A DNA stretch of 64,000 bases from Bog-756 sp052326605 (GTDB lineage Bacteria; Actinomycetota; Acidimicrobiia; Acidimicrobiales; RAAP-2): assembly GCA_052326605.1 (NCBI GenBank), contig JBKQMB010000042.1, forward strand, positions 21,520 to 85,519, read 5' to 3'. Below, piece by piece: positions 33,512 to 44,231 of the stretch (position 1 is its first letter; each line of letters opens with the position of its first letter). A model generated the notes under the pieces. The model was given only the letters and a program-made list of their open reading frames with translations, ran no database searches and was not told the DNA's origin. The position numbers and the translations under genes are program-made.

Positions 33512-34755
33512 TCATCGGAAGAACGCCCCGGCAGCGTCGAGCGCCTGGATCAACGTGTCGACGTCGGTCTCGTCGTTGTAGAGGGCGAAGGAGGCGCGTG
33601 CGGTTGCGTTGACGCCAAGCCGGCGCATCAGCGGCTTGGCGCAGTGATGACCTGCCCTCACGCACACCCCGTACTGGTCGAGGATCTGCGAGATGTCGTG
33701 TGGGTGCACGTCCCGGAAGGTGAAGGACAGTACCCCTCCGCGTTCGGTGGCATCCTTGGGTCCGAAGATGTGGATGTCGCTCCCGAACCGCTCGGTCAGG
33801 GCGCCCATGGCGTAGGTGGTCAGGGTGATCTCGTGGGCCCGGATCGACTCCATACCGATGTCGTCCAGGTAGTCGACAGCGGCACCCAGTCCGACGGCCT
33901 CGGTGATGGGAGGGGTTCCGGCCTCGAAGCGCCAGGGGATGTCGTTGGGGGTGAACCCGTCCTTGCGGACGTCGAGGATCATCTCTCCGCCTCCGAGGAA
34001 CGGAGGCAGCTCCGACAGCAGCTCCTCCCGCCCCCAGAGCACGCCGATCCCGGTCGGGCCGAGCATCTTGTGCGCACTGAACGCCAGGAAGTCGACTCCG
34101 AGTGATGCCACGTCCGTGGGGAGGTGGGGAACCGACTGGGCCCCGTCGGCGACGACGACGGCGCCGGCCGCGTGGGCCAGGTCGGCGATACGTCGGACCG
34201 GGTTCAGCGTCCCGAGCACGTTGGACATGCAGGTGAGCGCCAACAGCTTGGCACCGTCGAGCAACTGCTCGAGGTCGTCGAGGATGAGTGTTCCGTCGTC
34301 GTCGATCGGTATCCAGCGAAGATGCAGTCCCCGCTCGGCGGCCAGCATGTGCCAGGGGACGATGTTGGCGTGGTGCTCCATCTCGGTGAGGACCACGGTG
34401 TCCCCCGCGTGGCAATGGGTGCGTCCCCAGGCGTGGGCCACCAAGTTGAGGCACTCGGTGGCGTTCTTGGCGAAGACCACCTCACGTGACGGATCGGGGG
34501 CACCGATGAACCGGCCGACGTTGATCCGGGCTGCCTCGAAGCGCCGGGTGGCCTCCTCGGCGATGCCGTAGACGCCGCGGTGGACGTTGGCGTGGGTCGT
34601 CTCGTCGTACTGGCGCATGGCATCGAGTACCTGGAAGGGACGTTGGGACGATGCCGCCGAGTCGAGGTAGGTGATGGGGTGGCCGTTGACTTCGCGGGCC
34701 AACAGGGGGAAGTCCTTGCGGAGGGAGGCGAAGTCCGGTCCTCGATCCGAACCGT

Positions 34756-34768
<13 letters not shown>
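33512..34768 (-). CDS. sufS: Cysteine desulfurase SufS
   Basis: 418-residue group II PLP enzyme releasing sulfur from cysteine for SufU. PLP lysine K234 in FSAHKMLGPTGIGVL; the active Cys376 lies in RAGHHCAKPLM; HANVHRGVYGIAEEATRRFE and EMEHHANIVPW are family landmarks. The start overlaps the sufC2 end by 13 nt, so the two are coupled; the sufU leader ORF begins 23 nt after its stop. Confidence 0.93.
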
Positions 34769-35547
<779 letters not shown>

Positions 35548-35554
35548 GGCGACG

Positions 35555-35560
35555 ATCCTA
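35555..35560 (-). promoter_or_regulatory. -10 box TAGGAT, leaderless sufC2
   Basis: Minus-strand TAGGAT, 7 nt from GTG 35547. It would drive sufC2-sufS and, with the internal box near 33.5 kb, sufU. Confidence 0.45.
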
Positions 35561-35653
35561 GCCGCACCCGGCAATTAGTCCTACGGGGATAGGGAGAATC
35601 CGACCGCCCGGCGGGATGCCGACCGGAATTGCAACCACCACCAGGTCAACCGG

Positions 35654-35659
35654 TACGGT
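35654..35659 (+). promoter_or_regulatory. -10 box TACGGT, leaderless debranching gene
   Basis: TACGGT ends 6 nt before ATG 35666. It is about 95 bp from the divergent sufC2 box. Confidence 0.4.
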
Positions 35660-35665
35660 GAACGC

Positions 35666-37864
35666 ATGGCCGACCCGTGGAACTTCGCCGGTCCGGTTGC
35701 GCAACACAATTCGGGCCCGGGCGTGGTGACGCTGGTGGACGAGTCGACCTTCGCCATCAGCAGCAGTGCCGGTGACATCTCCGCCGGCGGGGCTCAGGGC
35801 CTGTTCGTACGTGACACCCGCCTCCTGTCCCGCTTCGAGGTGCTCGTCAACGGAGCCCGGACCGAGCCACTGGCCGCGGTCACCGACGACCCGTTCTCCG
35901 CCACGTTCGTGTCCCGCTGCCTACCCGCCCCCGGACGGGCCGACTCCACGCTGATGGTGTTCCGGTCCCGCCACGTCGGGCAGGGGATGCGGGAAGACCT
36001 CACGCTCAGGAACTTCTCCGACGAGGCGACCTCCTGCACGGTGGAACTCTTCATGGGCGCCGACTTCGCCGATCTGTTCGCGGTCAAGGAAGGCCGGGTG
36101 GGGACCGGGCTGGAGACCGGCGAGGTGTCCAGCGACGTGAAGCGCTCCATCTCCCCGCCGGACGGCGGGGAGATGGATACCACGTCCGCCTGCGTCACCT
36201 ACACCTACCAGCGCGGAGGTGTCTCGCGGGGGGTGGGGGTCCGATTCGCAGGACTGGCTGGGATCAGCCCCGATCTGGCCACGTTCGAGGCCATCGTGCC
36301 GGCGCGGGGTGAATGGACCACGTGCATCGAGGTCGGTCCCGTCATCGACGGGACCTCCTTCTCCCCCAGGTACCGCTGCGGGGAGCCCATCGAGCGGGCC
36401 ACACCCACCGAGCGCCTGGCACAGTGGCGGCGGCAGGTGCCACAGGTGGAGACCGACCACCCGGGGTTGAAAGAGGTCATCGCCCGGAGTGCCGAGGATC
36501 TGGGCGCCCTGCGCATCTTCGATCCCGACTATCCCGAACGGGTGGTGGTGGCCGCGGGCGCCCCGTGGTTCATGACGGTGTTCGGGCGCGACTCCATCCT
36601 GACCGCCTGGATGGCGTTGCTGGTCGACCCGGAACTCGCCCGGGGCGTGCTCCAGACCCTTGCTCGATTCCAGGGCACGGAAGTCGACCCGCGCCACGAG
36701 GAGCAGCCCGGCCGCATCCTGCACGAGATGCGCTTCGGCGATGCGGCGTCCCTGTCGCTCGGCGGCGGCAGCATCTACTACGGGACCGCGGACGCCACGC
36801 CGCTCTTCGTGATGCTGCTCGGCGAGATGCGGCGCTGGGGGGTGGCCCGCGAGATGGTGGACGAGCTGCTCCCCAATGCCGCCCGGGCCATCGAGTGGAT
36901 CGAGCAGTTCGGTGACGCGGACGGGGACGGCTACGTGGAGTACCGCCGGGAAACGGACCGCGGACTTGCCAACCAGGGATGGAAGGACAGCTGGGACGGG
37001 ATCCGCTACGCCGACGGAAGGGTCGCCGAGGCCCCGATCGCCCTCTGCGAGGTGCAGGCATATACGTATGGCGCGTACCTGGCCAGCGCCCACTTCGCCT
37101 TCGAGGTCGGCGACACCGCCACCTACGAGCGCTTCCGGGCCAAGGCCGCTGAGCTGAAGGCGGCGTTCAACCGCGACTTCTGGCTGGAGGAGAAGGGATG
37201 GTTCGCCGTCGGGCTCGACGCCGACAAGAAGCCCATCGACTCGCTCACCTCCAATATCGGCCACTGCCTGTGGACGGGCATCGTCGACGAGGACAAGGCC
37301 CATCAGGTGGTGGAGGCACTGGTGTCGCCGGCGATGTTCACCGGATGGGGCCTCCGCACCCTGTCGAGCGAGAGCGGCGGCTACAACCCGATCAGCTACC
37401 ACTGCGGGTCGGTGTGGCCGCATGACACCGCCATCGTGGCGGCCGGTCTGGCCCGTTACGGGTACGACGGGGCCGCGCAGAAGCTGATCTTCGCACTGCT
37501 GGACGCCGCCGGTGCCCAGGGCGGAAGGCTCCCCGAACTCTTCAGCGGGCTCGACCGGAGCGAGCTGGACGTGCCGGTGGGCTACCCGACGTCGTGCTCC
37601 CCCCAGGCATGGGCGGCGGCGTCCCCCCTGCTCTGCCTGCGGACCCTGCTCCGGCTCGATCCGTGGATCCCCTATGGAAAGACCTGGCTGTCCCCGAACC
37701 TCCCCGAGGGGATCGGCTACCTGAGGGTCGAAGGTATCCCTCTGGCCGGATCGCGGGTGACCATCGAGGTCGGGAGCGAGGTGCCCGGCGGCGTCGCAGT
37801 CGAAGGGCTGCCCCCGGAGATCGAAGTCATCCGGGAGCCCCGGCGCCCCTCGACGGCGGTCTGA
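35666..37864 (+). CDS. Glycogen-debranching/amylo-alpha-1,6-glucosidase family protein
   Basis: 732 residues. The N-terminal beta-domain (FAISSSAGDISAGGAQGLFVRDTRLLSRFEV) matches the debranching N-terminal domain of bacterial amylo-1,6-glucosidase-like proteins. The C-terminal (alpha/alpha)6 barrel includes APWFMTVFGRDSILTAWMA, NQGWKDSWDGIRYADG with acidic residues, and YHCGSVWPHDTAIVA. Expected to trim alpha-1,6 or related glucosidic bonds in storage glucan. No other glycogen genes are in the window, so the exact glucan is unknown. Confidence 0.82.
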   Translation: MADPWNFAGPVAQHNSGPGVVTLVDESTFAISSSAGDISAGGAQGLFVRDTRLLSRFEVLVNGARTEPLAAVTDDPFSATFVSRCLPAPGRADSTLMVFRSRHVGQGMREDLTLRNFSDEATSCTVELFMGADFADLFAVKEGRVGTGLETGEVSSDVKRSISPPDGGEMDTTSACVTYTYQRGGVSRGVGVRFAGLAGISPDLATFEAIVPARGEWTTCIEVGPVIDGTSFSPRYRCGEPIERATPTERLAQWRRQVPQVETDHPGLKEVIARSAEDLGALRIFDPDYPERVVVAAGAPWFMTVFGRDSILTAWMALLVDPELARGVLQTLARFQGTEVDPRHEEQPGRILHEMRFGDAASLSLGGGSIYYGTADATPLFVMLLGEMRRWGVAREMVDELLPNAARAIEWIEQFGDADGDGYVEYRRETDRGLANQGWKDSWDGIRYADGRVAEAPIALCEVQAYTYGAYLASAHFAFEVGDTATYERFRAKAAELKAAFNRDFWLEEKGWFAVGLDADKKPIDSLTSNIGHCLWTGIVDEDKAHQVVEALVSPAMFTGWGLRTLSSESGGYNPISYHCGSVWPHDTAIVAAGLARYGYDGAAQKLIFALLDAAGAQGGRLPELFSGLDRSELDVPVGYPTSCSPQAWAAASPLLCLRTLLRLDPWIPYGKTWLSPNLPEGIGYLRVEGIPLAGSRVTIEVGSEVPGGVAVEGLPPEIEVIREPRRPSTAV

Positions 37865-37921
37865 GACCTTCGGAGCAGTCCGGGCCGCCGGGCCCCACCT
37901 GCCGCCCTGGTCCCGGGTCGA

Positions 37922-38539
37922 TCACCAGCCTCGCTCGACCCACTCACCGAGGTGTGGCGTCTCGGTGCCGATGGTCGTGCCGGCCCCGTGCCCGGGGAGC
38001 ACCAGGGTGTCCGGCCCGAACTCGGCGAACAGCCGGCGTTCGATGGAGTTGATGATGGTGGCGAAGTCCGCGTTCTCGAAGGAGGTGTTGCCCGGCCCTC
38101 CGGGGAAGAGGGTGTCCCCGGTGAAGAGCAACGGTGTGCCCGCCACGGCGAAACACATCGAACCCGGCGTGTGACCCGGCGTGGCGATGGTGGCGATCCG
38201 GAGCCGTCCCACCTCGAGCGTCGACCGGTCCTCGAGGATCTGGTCGTAGGAGGGGAGCATCCCTGCGTCGGCCTGGGTCACCGCCACGTCGATCCCGGCG
38301 GCGCGGACAGCCTCGACGGCCTGGATGTGGTCCCAGTGCCCGTGGGTCTCGACCACCTGGCGCACATCGAGGGCGCGGCACAGTTCGAGCAGACGGTCAT
38401 GTTCATTGGCCGCGTCGATCAGCAGCGACTCGCCGGTGGACCGGCACCTCACGATGTAGACGTTGTTCTCCACCGGGCCGACCACCACCCGGTGGACCTC
38501 GACCGCTGCATCCTGGTAGTCGACGATGGTGTCTGGCAC
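37922..38539 (-). CDS. MBL-fold hydrolase, glyoxalase II-like
   Basis: 205 residues. Zinc motif ETHGHWDHI (HxHxDH), then TPGHTPGSMCF, FTGDTLFPGGPGNTS and the final PGHGAGTTIGTE, as in GloB-like and persulfide-dioxygenase-like proteins. VGPVENNVYIVR is the N-terminal strand. GTG 38539 is set by an AGGAGG 10 nt upstream; a longer in-frame start at 38623 has none. Thioester substrate likely but unproven. Confidence 0.82.
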   Translation of the reverse strand: MPDTIVDYQDAAVEVHRVVVGPVENNVYIVRCRSTGESLLIDAANEHDRLLELCRALDVRQVVETHGHWDHIQAVEAVRAAGIDVAVTQADAGMLPSYDQILEDRSTLEVGRLRIATIATPGHTPGSMCFAVAGTPLLFTGDTLFPGGPGNTSFENADFATIINSIERRLFAEFGPDTLVLPGHGAGTTIGTETPHLGEWVERGW

Positions 38540-38549
38540 GGAACGGGGA

Positions 38550-38555
38550 CCTCCT
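38550..38555 (-). promoter_or_regulatory. Strong ribosome site AGGAGG of the MBL gene
   Basis: Full AGGAGG on the minus strand, 10 nt before GTG 38539. It decides the start against the longer frame. Confidence 0.6.
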
Positions 38556-38744
38556 GACGGGCGATGGGCCCTGTCGGCCCACACTACGGTCGGGACCGGG
38601 CCCGTGACCCGGCGCGGTCCCACCGCGCCCGCGTCCCAGGGTAGTTGCCGCCCGTGGCCTGTTGGTCAACCGCGGCACGCTTCTGGTAGACAAACGGAGC
38701 AGGCACTCCCCGATGCGGGGACCACCCAGGGGATGGAGAACAGG

Positions 38745-39860
38745 ATGAACTTCGCTTTCAGCGAGGAGCAGGACGAGCTCCGCAAGTCGGTGCACCGGTT
38801 CCTCGAGGACAAGTCGCCCGAGACCGAGGTCCGCCGGCTCATGGAGACGACTGATGGTTACGATCCCGCCGTCTGGACCCAGATGGCCGAGCAATTGGGA
38901 CTGCAGTCACTGATCATCCCCGAGCAGTTCGGGGGGTCGGGATTCTCCTATGTGGAGCTCATCGTCGTCCTCGAGGAGATGGGGGCCGCACTGCTGTGCG
39001 CTCCGTTCTTCTCCACCGTGGCACTGGCAACCAACGCCCTGCTCACCTCGGGTGACCAGAGCGCCCAGGAGTACCTGCTCCCCGGCATCGCCGCCGGCGA
39101 CACCATCGCCACCCTGGCCTTCACCGAGGACTCCGGCAGATGGGACGCCGACGGCATCACCCTGGCTGCGGATACCTCGGGCGACGGCTGGACACTCAAC
39201 GGCCACAAGTCGTTCGTCATCGACGGGCACACCGCCGGTCTGATCCTGGTCGTGGGACGCACCCCGGCGGGCCTGTCCCTGTTCGGGGTCAAGGGAGATG
39301 CCGACGGCCTCACCCGCACGCCCCTGGCCACGATGGACCAGACCCGCAAGCAGGCGCGCCTCGAGTTCGCCGACACCCCTGCGTGGCTCATCGGGGTCGA
39401 CGGGGGCGCGGGGCCGGGGTTGTCCAAGACGCTCGACCTGGCTGCCGTGGCGCTCGCTGCCGAACAGGTGGGTGGCGCCCAGCGCTGCCTCGACAGCTCG
39501 GTCGAGTACGCCAAGACGCGCATCCAGTTCGGACGGCCGATCGGCAGCTTCCAGGCCATCAAGCACAAGTGCGCCGACATGCTGTTGGAGGTGGAGTCGG
39601 CCAAGTCGGCGGCCTACTACGCGGGGTGGGCTGCGGCGGAGGACTCCGACGAGCTTCCGGTGGTCGCCAGTCTGGCCAAGTCCTACTGCTCGGAGGCCTA
39701 CTTCCATGCTGCCGCCGAGACCATCCAGATCCATGGCGGCATCGGCTTCACTTGGGAGCACCCGGCCCACCTCTACTTCAAGCGGGCCAAGTCCTCGGAG
39801 CTGATGCTGGGGGACCCCTCCTACCATCGGGAGCTCCTGGCCCAGCGCATCGGCATATGA
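38745..39860 (+). CDS. Acyl-CoA dehydrogenase (short form)
   Basis: 371 residues. FAD-dependent oxidation of an acyl-CoA. MNFAFSEEQDELRKSVHRFLED start, IPEQFGGSGFSYVELIVVLEEMG, LAFTEDSGRWDADG (flavin-site strand, with a divergent Asp/Gly pattern), RIQFGRPIGSFQAIKHKCADM and the final IQIHGGIGFTWEHPAHLYFKRAK, the usual C-terminal FAD-binding block. ATG 38745 has GGAG 6 nt upstream; ATG 38733 has no proper site. Shorter and less acidic at the catalytic region than mcd, so the substrate differs, possibly sterol or branched chain. Confidence 0.85.
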   Translation: MNFAFSEEQDELRKSVHRFLEDKSPETEVRRLMETTDGYDPAVWTQMAEQLGLQSLIIPEQFGGSGFSYVELIVVLEEMGAALLCAPFFSTVALATNALLTSGDQSAQEYLLPGIAAGDTIATLAFTEDSGRWDADGITLAADTSGDGWTLNGHKSFVIDGHTAGLILVVGRTPAGLSLFGVKGDADGLTRTPLATMDQTRKQARLEFADTPAWLIGVDGGAGPGLSKTLDLAAVALAAEQVGGAQRCLDSSVEYAKTRIQFGRPIGSFQAIKHKCADMLLEVESAKSAAYYAGWAAAEDSDELPVVASLAKSYCSEAYFHAAAETIQIHGGIGFTWEHPAHLYFKRAKSSELMLGDPSYHRELLAQRIGI

Positions 39861-39952
39861 ACCCCCGCCCGTGCGGAGCGTTGCGCGCCGAGCGTCGACC
39901 GTCCTCATCGTGATCCTCCCCACCTGCGATGGGGCCCACCCGCGATCTGGCG

Positions 39953-39958
39953 TAGCGT
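39953..39958 (+). promoter_or_regulatory. -10 box TAGCGT, leaderless ATG 39966
   Basis: TAGCGT ends 7 nt before ATG 39966 and only 4 nt before GTG 39963, which favours the ATG. Confidence 0.45.
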
Positions 39959-39965
39959 CTTCGTG

Positions 39966-40598
39966 ATGAGTGATCTGAGGCGAATCATCAGCTGGCTCCT
40001 GCTGGCCCTGGTGGCCGTGGTCGGCCTCTGTGGCGCGACCCTGGGAGTGGCCCTGGCGCCCACGACGGCCTCGCTGTCCCAGGCGGTGACCAACACGCTG
40101 GCTGCCGCCAGCTACTCGGAGGTCCTGAGCGAGCAGACGCCGCAGGGCACGGAGACCGCCTACCTCACCTTTCAGGCCCCCGATCGCCTGGGCGGCTACA
40201 TCGAGAGCGGAAGCAAGCGCAGCTACGTCTACGTGATCGGGGGGTTCGAGTACCAGAGCGTGACGACCTCGAACTCTGCTTCCACCAAGCAGCTCACCTT
40301 CTACCGCCAGCAGAGCCAGGGTGGGGCCACCGCGGTCGACCCCGCCCAGATGTACCTGCGCCTCTACAAGCAGGGGAAACATGAGCATCAGTCAGGGAAC
40401 ACGTACACCTTCGCCCTGACCCAGGGGAGCCAGTCCGGCACGTTGACCTACACGGTGTCGGGCCAGTACGTCTCGGAGTTCACGGCAAAGGTCCCCAGCG
40501 CGTCGATCCAGCTGGTCATCTCCCAGGTCGGGTCGGCGCCCCCGGTGGCGCTTCCGGCGGGTGCCAAGGTCATCGGCACCACCTCGCAGGCTGGTTAG
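39966..40598 (+). CDS. Exported protein, unrecognised
   Basis: 210 residues. Signal or anchor helix (IISWLLLALVAVVGLCGATLGVALA, residues about 7-31). There is no lipobox, so it is secreted or membrane-anchored. The rest is a Ser/Thr/Gln-rich beta protein with QAVTNTLAAASYSEVLSEQT, vaguely like LppX/LprG-type lipid carriers but not assignable. It converges on the HhH-GPD gene. Confidence 0.6.
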   Translation: MSDLRRIISWLLLALVAVVGLCGATLGVALAPTTASLSQAVTNTLAAASYSEVLSEQTPQGTETAYLTFQAPDRLGGYIESGSKRSYVYVIGGFEYQSVTTSNSASTKQLTFYRQQSQGGATAVDPAQMYLRLYKQGKHEHQSGNTYTFALTQGSQSGTLTYTVSGQYVSEFTAKVPSASIQLVISQVGSAPPVALPAGAKVIGTTSQAG

Positions 40599-40624
40599 CC
40601 CGAGGACCGCAACGGTCAGCCGGG
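40599..40624. terminator. Hairpin between convergent genes
   Basis: Inner GACCG-CAA-CGGTC (5 bp, 3-nt loop) within outer CCCG/CGGG, overlapping the end of the HhH-GPD gene. Confidence 0.4.
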
Positions 40625-41197
40625 TGTGGACGCCCTGGCCCGGGCCTCGGCCTTCACCTGCTGCTTGAACTGGCGGACCTTGGTCGATGCCTCGGGTGAG
40701 TCGATATCGGCCACCGAGCGGAAGGTGCCCGGCTCGCCGAACGGCGCGGCCGCATGCTCCCAGCCGGCCGGCTGGACCCCGAGCTGCTTGCCGAGGAGGG
40801 CCGTGAAGATGCGGGCCTTCTGCTCGCCGAAGCCGGGCAGTGCCTTCAGGTTGGAGAGCAGCTCCTCGCCGTCGGTCGCCGTGGTCCAGATGGCGGCGGC
40901 GTCGCCGCCGTAGGAGTCCACGATGACGGTGCAGACCTCCTGCACCCGTCCGGCCATCGATTTCGGAAACCGGTGCAGCGCCGGTTTGGTGCCGAAGACC
41001 GAGGCCAACTCCTCGGGGTCCATGGCGGCGATGGCCCCGACCTCGAGCTGTCCACCGAGACGCGCCTGCAGATCCAAGGGTGCCTTGAAGGCCCGCTCGA
41101 GGGGGATCTGCTGGTCGAGGATCATGGCGATCAGGAGGGCCAACGGGTCGTCCGAAAGGAGCCTGTCTGCGGCTTCGTCGCCGGTCACCTGGATCAC
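40616..41197 (-). CDS. HhH-GPD family DNA repair-like protein
   Basis: 193 residues. MIAMILDQQIPLERAFKAP at the start resembles the HhH-GPD core helix; the hairpin LKALPGFGEQKARIFTALLG is near residue 115. No Fe-S cysteines. It matches an uncharacterised actinobacterial HhH-GPD group of about 190 residues; a glycosylase Asp after the hairpin is not obvious, so activity is uncertain. GTG start. Confidence 0.78.
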   Translation of the reverse strand: MIQVTGDEAADRLLSDDPLALLIAMILDQQIPLERAFKAPLDLQARLGGQLEVGAIAAMDPEELASVFGTKPALHRFPKSMAGRVQEVCTVIVDSYGGDAAAIWTTATDGEELLSNLKALPGFGEQKARIFTALLGKQLGVQPAGWEHAAAPFGEPGTFRSVADIDSPEASTKVRQFKQQVKAEARARASTPG

Positions 41198-41203
41198 GGC
41201 GTC

Positions 41204-41209
41204 AGGCTA
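41204..41209 (-). promoter_or_regulatory. -10 box TAGCCT, leaderless HhH-GPD gene
   Basis: Minus-strand TAGCCT, 6 nt from GTG 41197. Confidence 0.45.
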
Positions 41210-41412
41210 GCCGGGAGCGGCCCGGGCCCGATGTCCGGGGTCCGGAGACGCCGATCACTGCTCCGGGCGATCGGCCTGCTCGTCAGCCAGGAGTTCATGT
41301 CGCCGGGAGTGTCCTGTGTCCGTGGCCTGGCGACTGCCCGCCCGAGGAACCGAGTCGGCGCATTGCAGGGGGGCCATGGGCGATCGGCCCGTCGGCAGCA
41401 GACCGACCTCGC

Positions 41413-44118
41413 CTACGAATTCCAGGGGTCGGCGGCTGCCGTGTCGATGCCGAAGCGGTCGATCGCCTCGCCCACCGTGCCCGCGGGGATCACGCCGTCA
41501 GCGGCCAGGCAGCGGAGCACGGCCACCACCACGTGGGCCGCATCGACCTCGAAGTGCCGGCGCAGCACCTCCCGGGTGTCGGAGCGCCCGAACCCGTCGG
41601 TCCCGAGCGACACGAAGCGCCGTGGCATCCACCGTGCGACCTGGTCGGGGACCGATCGCATGTAGTCGGTCACCGCCACGATCGGGCCCTCGGAGTGGGC
41701 GAGGCAGTCTGCCACATAGGGGATCCGTTGGGGATCCGCCGGGTGCAGGCGGTTCCACCGTTCGACCGAGATGGCGTCCTCGCGGAGCGACTTGTACGAG
41801 GTGACCGACCACGCGTCGGCAGCGACGCCCCAGTCGGTGGACAGCAGGTCGCGGGCCGTCATCGCCGCCTGCCACGCCGTCCCCGAGAAGAGCAGCGTGG
41901 CCCGTGCCGAACCCGGACCGCCGGAGGCGAACCGATAGAGGCCTTTGATGATCCCCGTGCGCACCCGATCCGTCTCGGCCGGATCCACCGGCAGCGCAGG
42001 CATCCGGTAGTTCTCGTTGTAGAGGGTGAGGTACCAGAACCGGTCCTCCGGCTCCGGGCCGGTCATCCGCCTGATGCCGTCCTCGACGATGGTGGCCACC
42101 TCGTAGGCGAACGCCGGGTCGTAGGCGGCAACATTGGGCACCACGGAGGCCAGCAGGAGCGAGTGGCCGTCCTGGTGCTGGAGCCCTTCGCCGTTGAGGG
42201 TGGTCCGGCCGGCGGTGCACCCGAGGAGGAACCCGCGCCCGCGGCAGTCACCGAGAGCCCACAGGAGGTCCCCGGTCCGCTGGAAGCCGAACATCGAGTA
42301 GAAGAGGTAGCAGGGGATCAGGGGCTCGCCCCACGTGGCATACGAGGTGGCCGCCGCCGTGAACGCTGCGATGCCCCCGGCTTCGCTGATCCCCTCCTGG
42401 AGCACCTGGCCCGTGGCGCTCTCGGCGTAGTGCAGGGCGAGCCCGGCATCGACGGGCGTGTAGCGCTGGCCGTCGGGTGCATAGATGTGTACCTCGCTGA
42501 TCAGCGACTCGAGTCCGAAGGTCCGCGCCTCGTCGGCCACGATGGGGACGATGCGGGGCCCGACCGAGGGGTCGCGGACCAGGGAGCGAAGGAGCCGGGC
42601 GAAGGCCATGGTGGTCGAGACGCCCTGGCGGCCGGAGCCGGCCAGCAGGTCGGCGAAGGCTGCCTCCTTCGGAGCGGGGAGCACCTTGGACCGGACCACC
42701 CGGCTCGGGAGCGGCCCGCCGAGGGACCGGCGTCGATCGGCGAGGTAGAGGGCCGCCGGTTCGTCGGGCGCGGGCCGGTAGTACGGAGGCAGGTCGGCAT
42801 CGAGCGCGTGCTCCGGGATCTCGTCGTGCAGGAACAGCCGGTCGCGCAGGGCCAGCAACTGGTGCTTGGTCATCTTCTTCATCTGGTGGCTGGCATTGCG
42901 GGCCTCGATCTCCGGCCCGAGGGTCCAGCCCTTGACCGTCTTGGCCAGGATGACGGTGGGAGCGCCCTTGTGCTCCGTGGCCGCCTTGTAGGCGGCGTAG
43001 AGCTTCCGGTAGTCGTGCCCACCCCGGGGGAGGCTCTGGAGATCCTCGTCCGACAGGTGGGCGACCAGCTCACCCAGCCGGGGGTCCGGTCCGAAGAAGT
43101 GCTCGCGTATGTAGGCGCCGGACTCGGTGGCGTACTTCTGGAACTCGCCGTCGACGGTCGAGTTCATCTTGTTGAGCAGCACCCCGTCGACATCCTTGGC
43201 CAGGAGCGCGTCCCAGGTGCGGCCCCAGATCACCTTGATGACGTTCCACCCGGCGCCCCGGAAGAGCGCCTCGAACTCCTGGATGACCTTGCCGTTGCCC
43301 CGCACCGGCCCGTCCAGCCGCTGCAGGTTGCAGTTGACCACCAGCGTCAGGTTGTCGAGATGCTCCCGGGCCGCCATCCCGAGCAGGCCGATGGTCTCGG
43401 GTTCGTCGAACTCCCCGTCCCCGACGAACCCCCACACCCGACTGTCCGAGGTGTCCGCGATCCCCCGGGCGTGGAGGTAGCGGCTCACGTGGGCCTGGGC
43501 GACGGCGTTGAGCGGGCCGAGGCCCATGGACACCGTCGGGTACTCCCAGAAGTCGGGCATCAGCCGGGGGTGGGGGTAGGAGGAGAGCCCGTCGCCCCCC
43601 ACTTCGAACCGGTAATTGTCGAGCTGCGCCTCGGACAGCCGGCCCTCGACGAATGCTCGGGCGTAGATGCCGGGGGACGCGTGCCCCTGGAAGTACACCT
43701 GGTCCCCGGGCCGCCCGTCGTCCTTGCCGTGGAAGAAGTGGTTGAAGCCCACCTCGTAGAGGGCCGCCGAACTGGCGTACGTGGAGAGATGGCCCCCGAT
43801 CGCCTCCGAGCGGATGTTGGCTCGGGTCACCATCACCGCCGCGTTCCAGCGGATGAAGGCCCTGATGCGCCGTTCGAGGAACTCGTCCCCGGGGAATCCG
43901 GGCTCCTCGTCCGACGGGATGGTGTTGACGTAGGGCGAGGAGACCGTGGCCGGGAAGCCGACCTGCTTGTGGCCGGCTCGCTCCAGCAGCCGCATCAGGA
44001 GGTACCGGGCCCGGGACCGGCCCCTGGCGTCGACCACGTCGTCGAACGCGTCCAGCCACTCCGAGGTTTCTCCAGGGTCGATGTCGGGTAGTTGGTGACT
44101 GACACCGTCGAAAAGCAT
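41413..44118 (-). CDS. aceE: Pyruvate dehydrogenase E1 component (homodimeric, AceE)
   Basis: 901 residues, the single-chain E1 typical of actinobacteria and proteobacteria. The thiamine-PP site GFVGDGEFDEPETIGLLGMA ... VVNCNLQRLDGPV, Glu and His residues in FFHGKDDGRPGDQVYFQGHA, and LLWALGDCRGRGFLLGCTAGRT plus LNGEGLQHQDGHSLLLA in the second domain are all present. It decarboxylates pyruvate and reductively acetylates the E2 lipoyl arm. ATG 44118 is chosen because the family N-terminus follows, an AAGGG site is nearby and a TAGCAT box lies 10 nt upstream. Its E2, E3 and lipoylation genes are at 48.4-53.1 kb on the other strand. Confidence 0.93.
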   Translation of the reverse strand: MLFDGVSHQLPDIDPGETSEWLDAFDDVVDARGRSRARYLLMRLLERAGHKQVGFPATVSSPYVNTIPSDEEPGFPGDEFLERRIRAFIRWNAAVMVTRANIRSEAIGGHLSTYASSAALYEVGFNHFFHGKDDGRPGDQVYFQGHASPGIYARAFVEGRLSEAQLDNYRFEVGGDGLSSYPHPRLMPDFWEYPTVSMGLGPLNAVAQAHVSRYLHARGIADTSDSRVWGFVGDGEFDEPETIGLLGMAAREHLDNLTLVVNCNLQRLDGPVRGNGKVIQEFEALFRGAGWNVIKVIWGRTWDALLAKDVDGVLLNKMNSTVDGEFQKYATESGAYIREHFFGPDPRLGELVAHLSDEDLQSLPRGGHDYRKLYAAYKAATEHKGAPTVILAKTVKGWTLGPEIEARNASHQMKKMTKHQLLALRDRLFLHDEIPEHALDADLPPYYRPAPDEPAALYLADRRRSLGGPLPSRVVRSKVLPAPKEAAFADLLAGSGRQGVSTTMAFARLLRSLVRDPSVGPRIVPIVADEARTFGLESLISEVHIYAPDGQRYTPVDAGLALHYAESATGQVLQEGISEAGGIAAFTAAATSYATWGEPLIPCYLFYSMFGFQRTGDLLWALGDCRGRGFLLGCTAGRTTLNGEGLQHQDGHSLLLASVVPNVAAYDPAFAYEVATIVEDGIRRMTGPEPEDRFWYLTLYNENYRMPALPVDPAETDRVRTGIIKGLYRFASGGPGSARATLLFSGTAWQAAMTARDLLSTDWGVAADAWSVTSYKSLREDAISVERWNRLHPADPQRIPYVADCLAHSEGPIVAVTDYMRSVPDQVARWMPRRFVSLGTDGFGRSDTREVLRRHFEVDAAHVVVAVLRCLAADGVIPAGTVGEAIDRFGIDTAAADPWNS

Positions 44119-44128
44119 TTGACCCTTG

Positions 44129-44134
44129 ATGCTA
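44129..44134 (-). promoter_or_regulatory. -10 box TAGCAT upstream of aceE
   Basis: Minus-strand TAGCAT, 10 nt from ATG 44118. The short AAGGG between them could still bind ribosomes, so leaderless status is less clear than elsewhere. Confidence 0.4.
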
Positions 44135-44231
44135 CCCGGAGCCTGCACGCGGAAGTCCGCACCTGTTTTCCGACCGGGCGCCTTCCCCGACCGTGCACTC
44201 GACGGCGCTCGGGAGCGGGCATGCTGTCCCG

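Noticed and set aside
41533..44091. An 852-codon frame antisense to aceE
   Set aside because: aceE is unmistakable on the other strand. The antisense product is Gly/Arg/Val-rich with no motifs.
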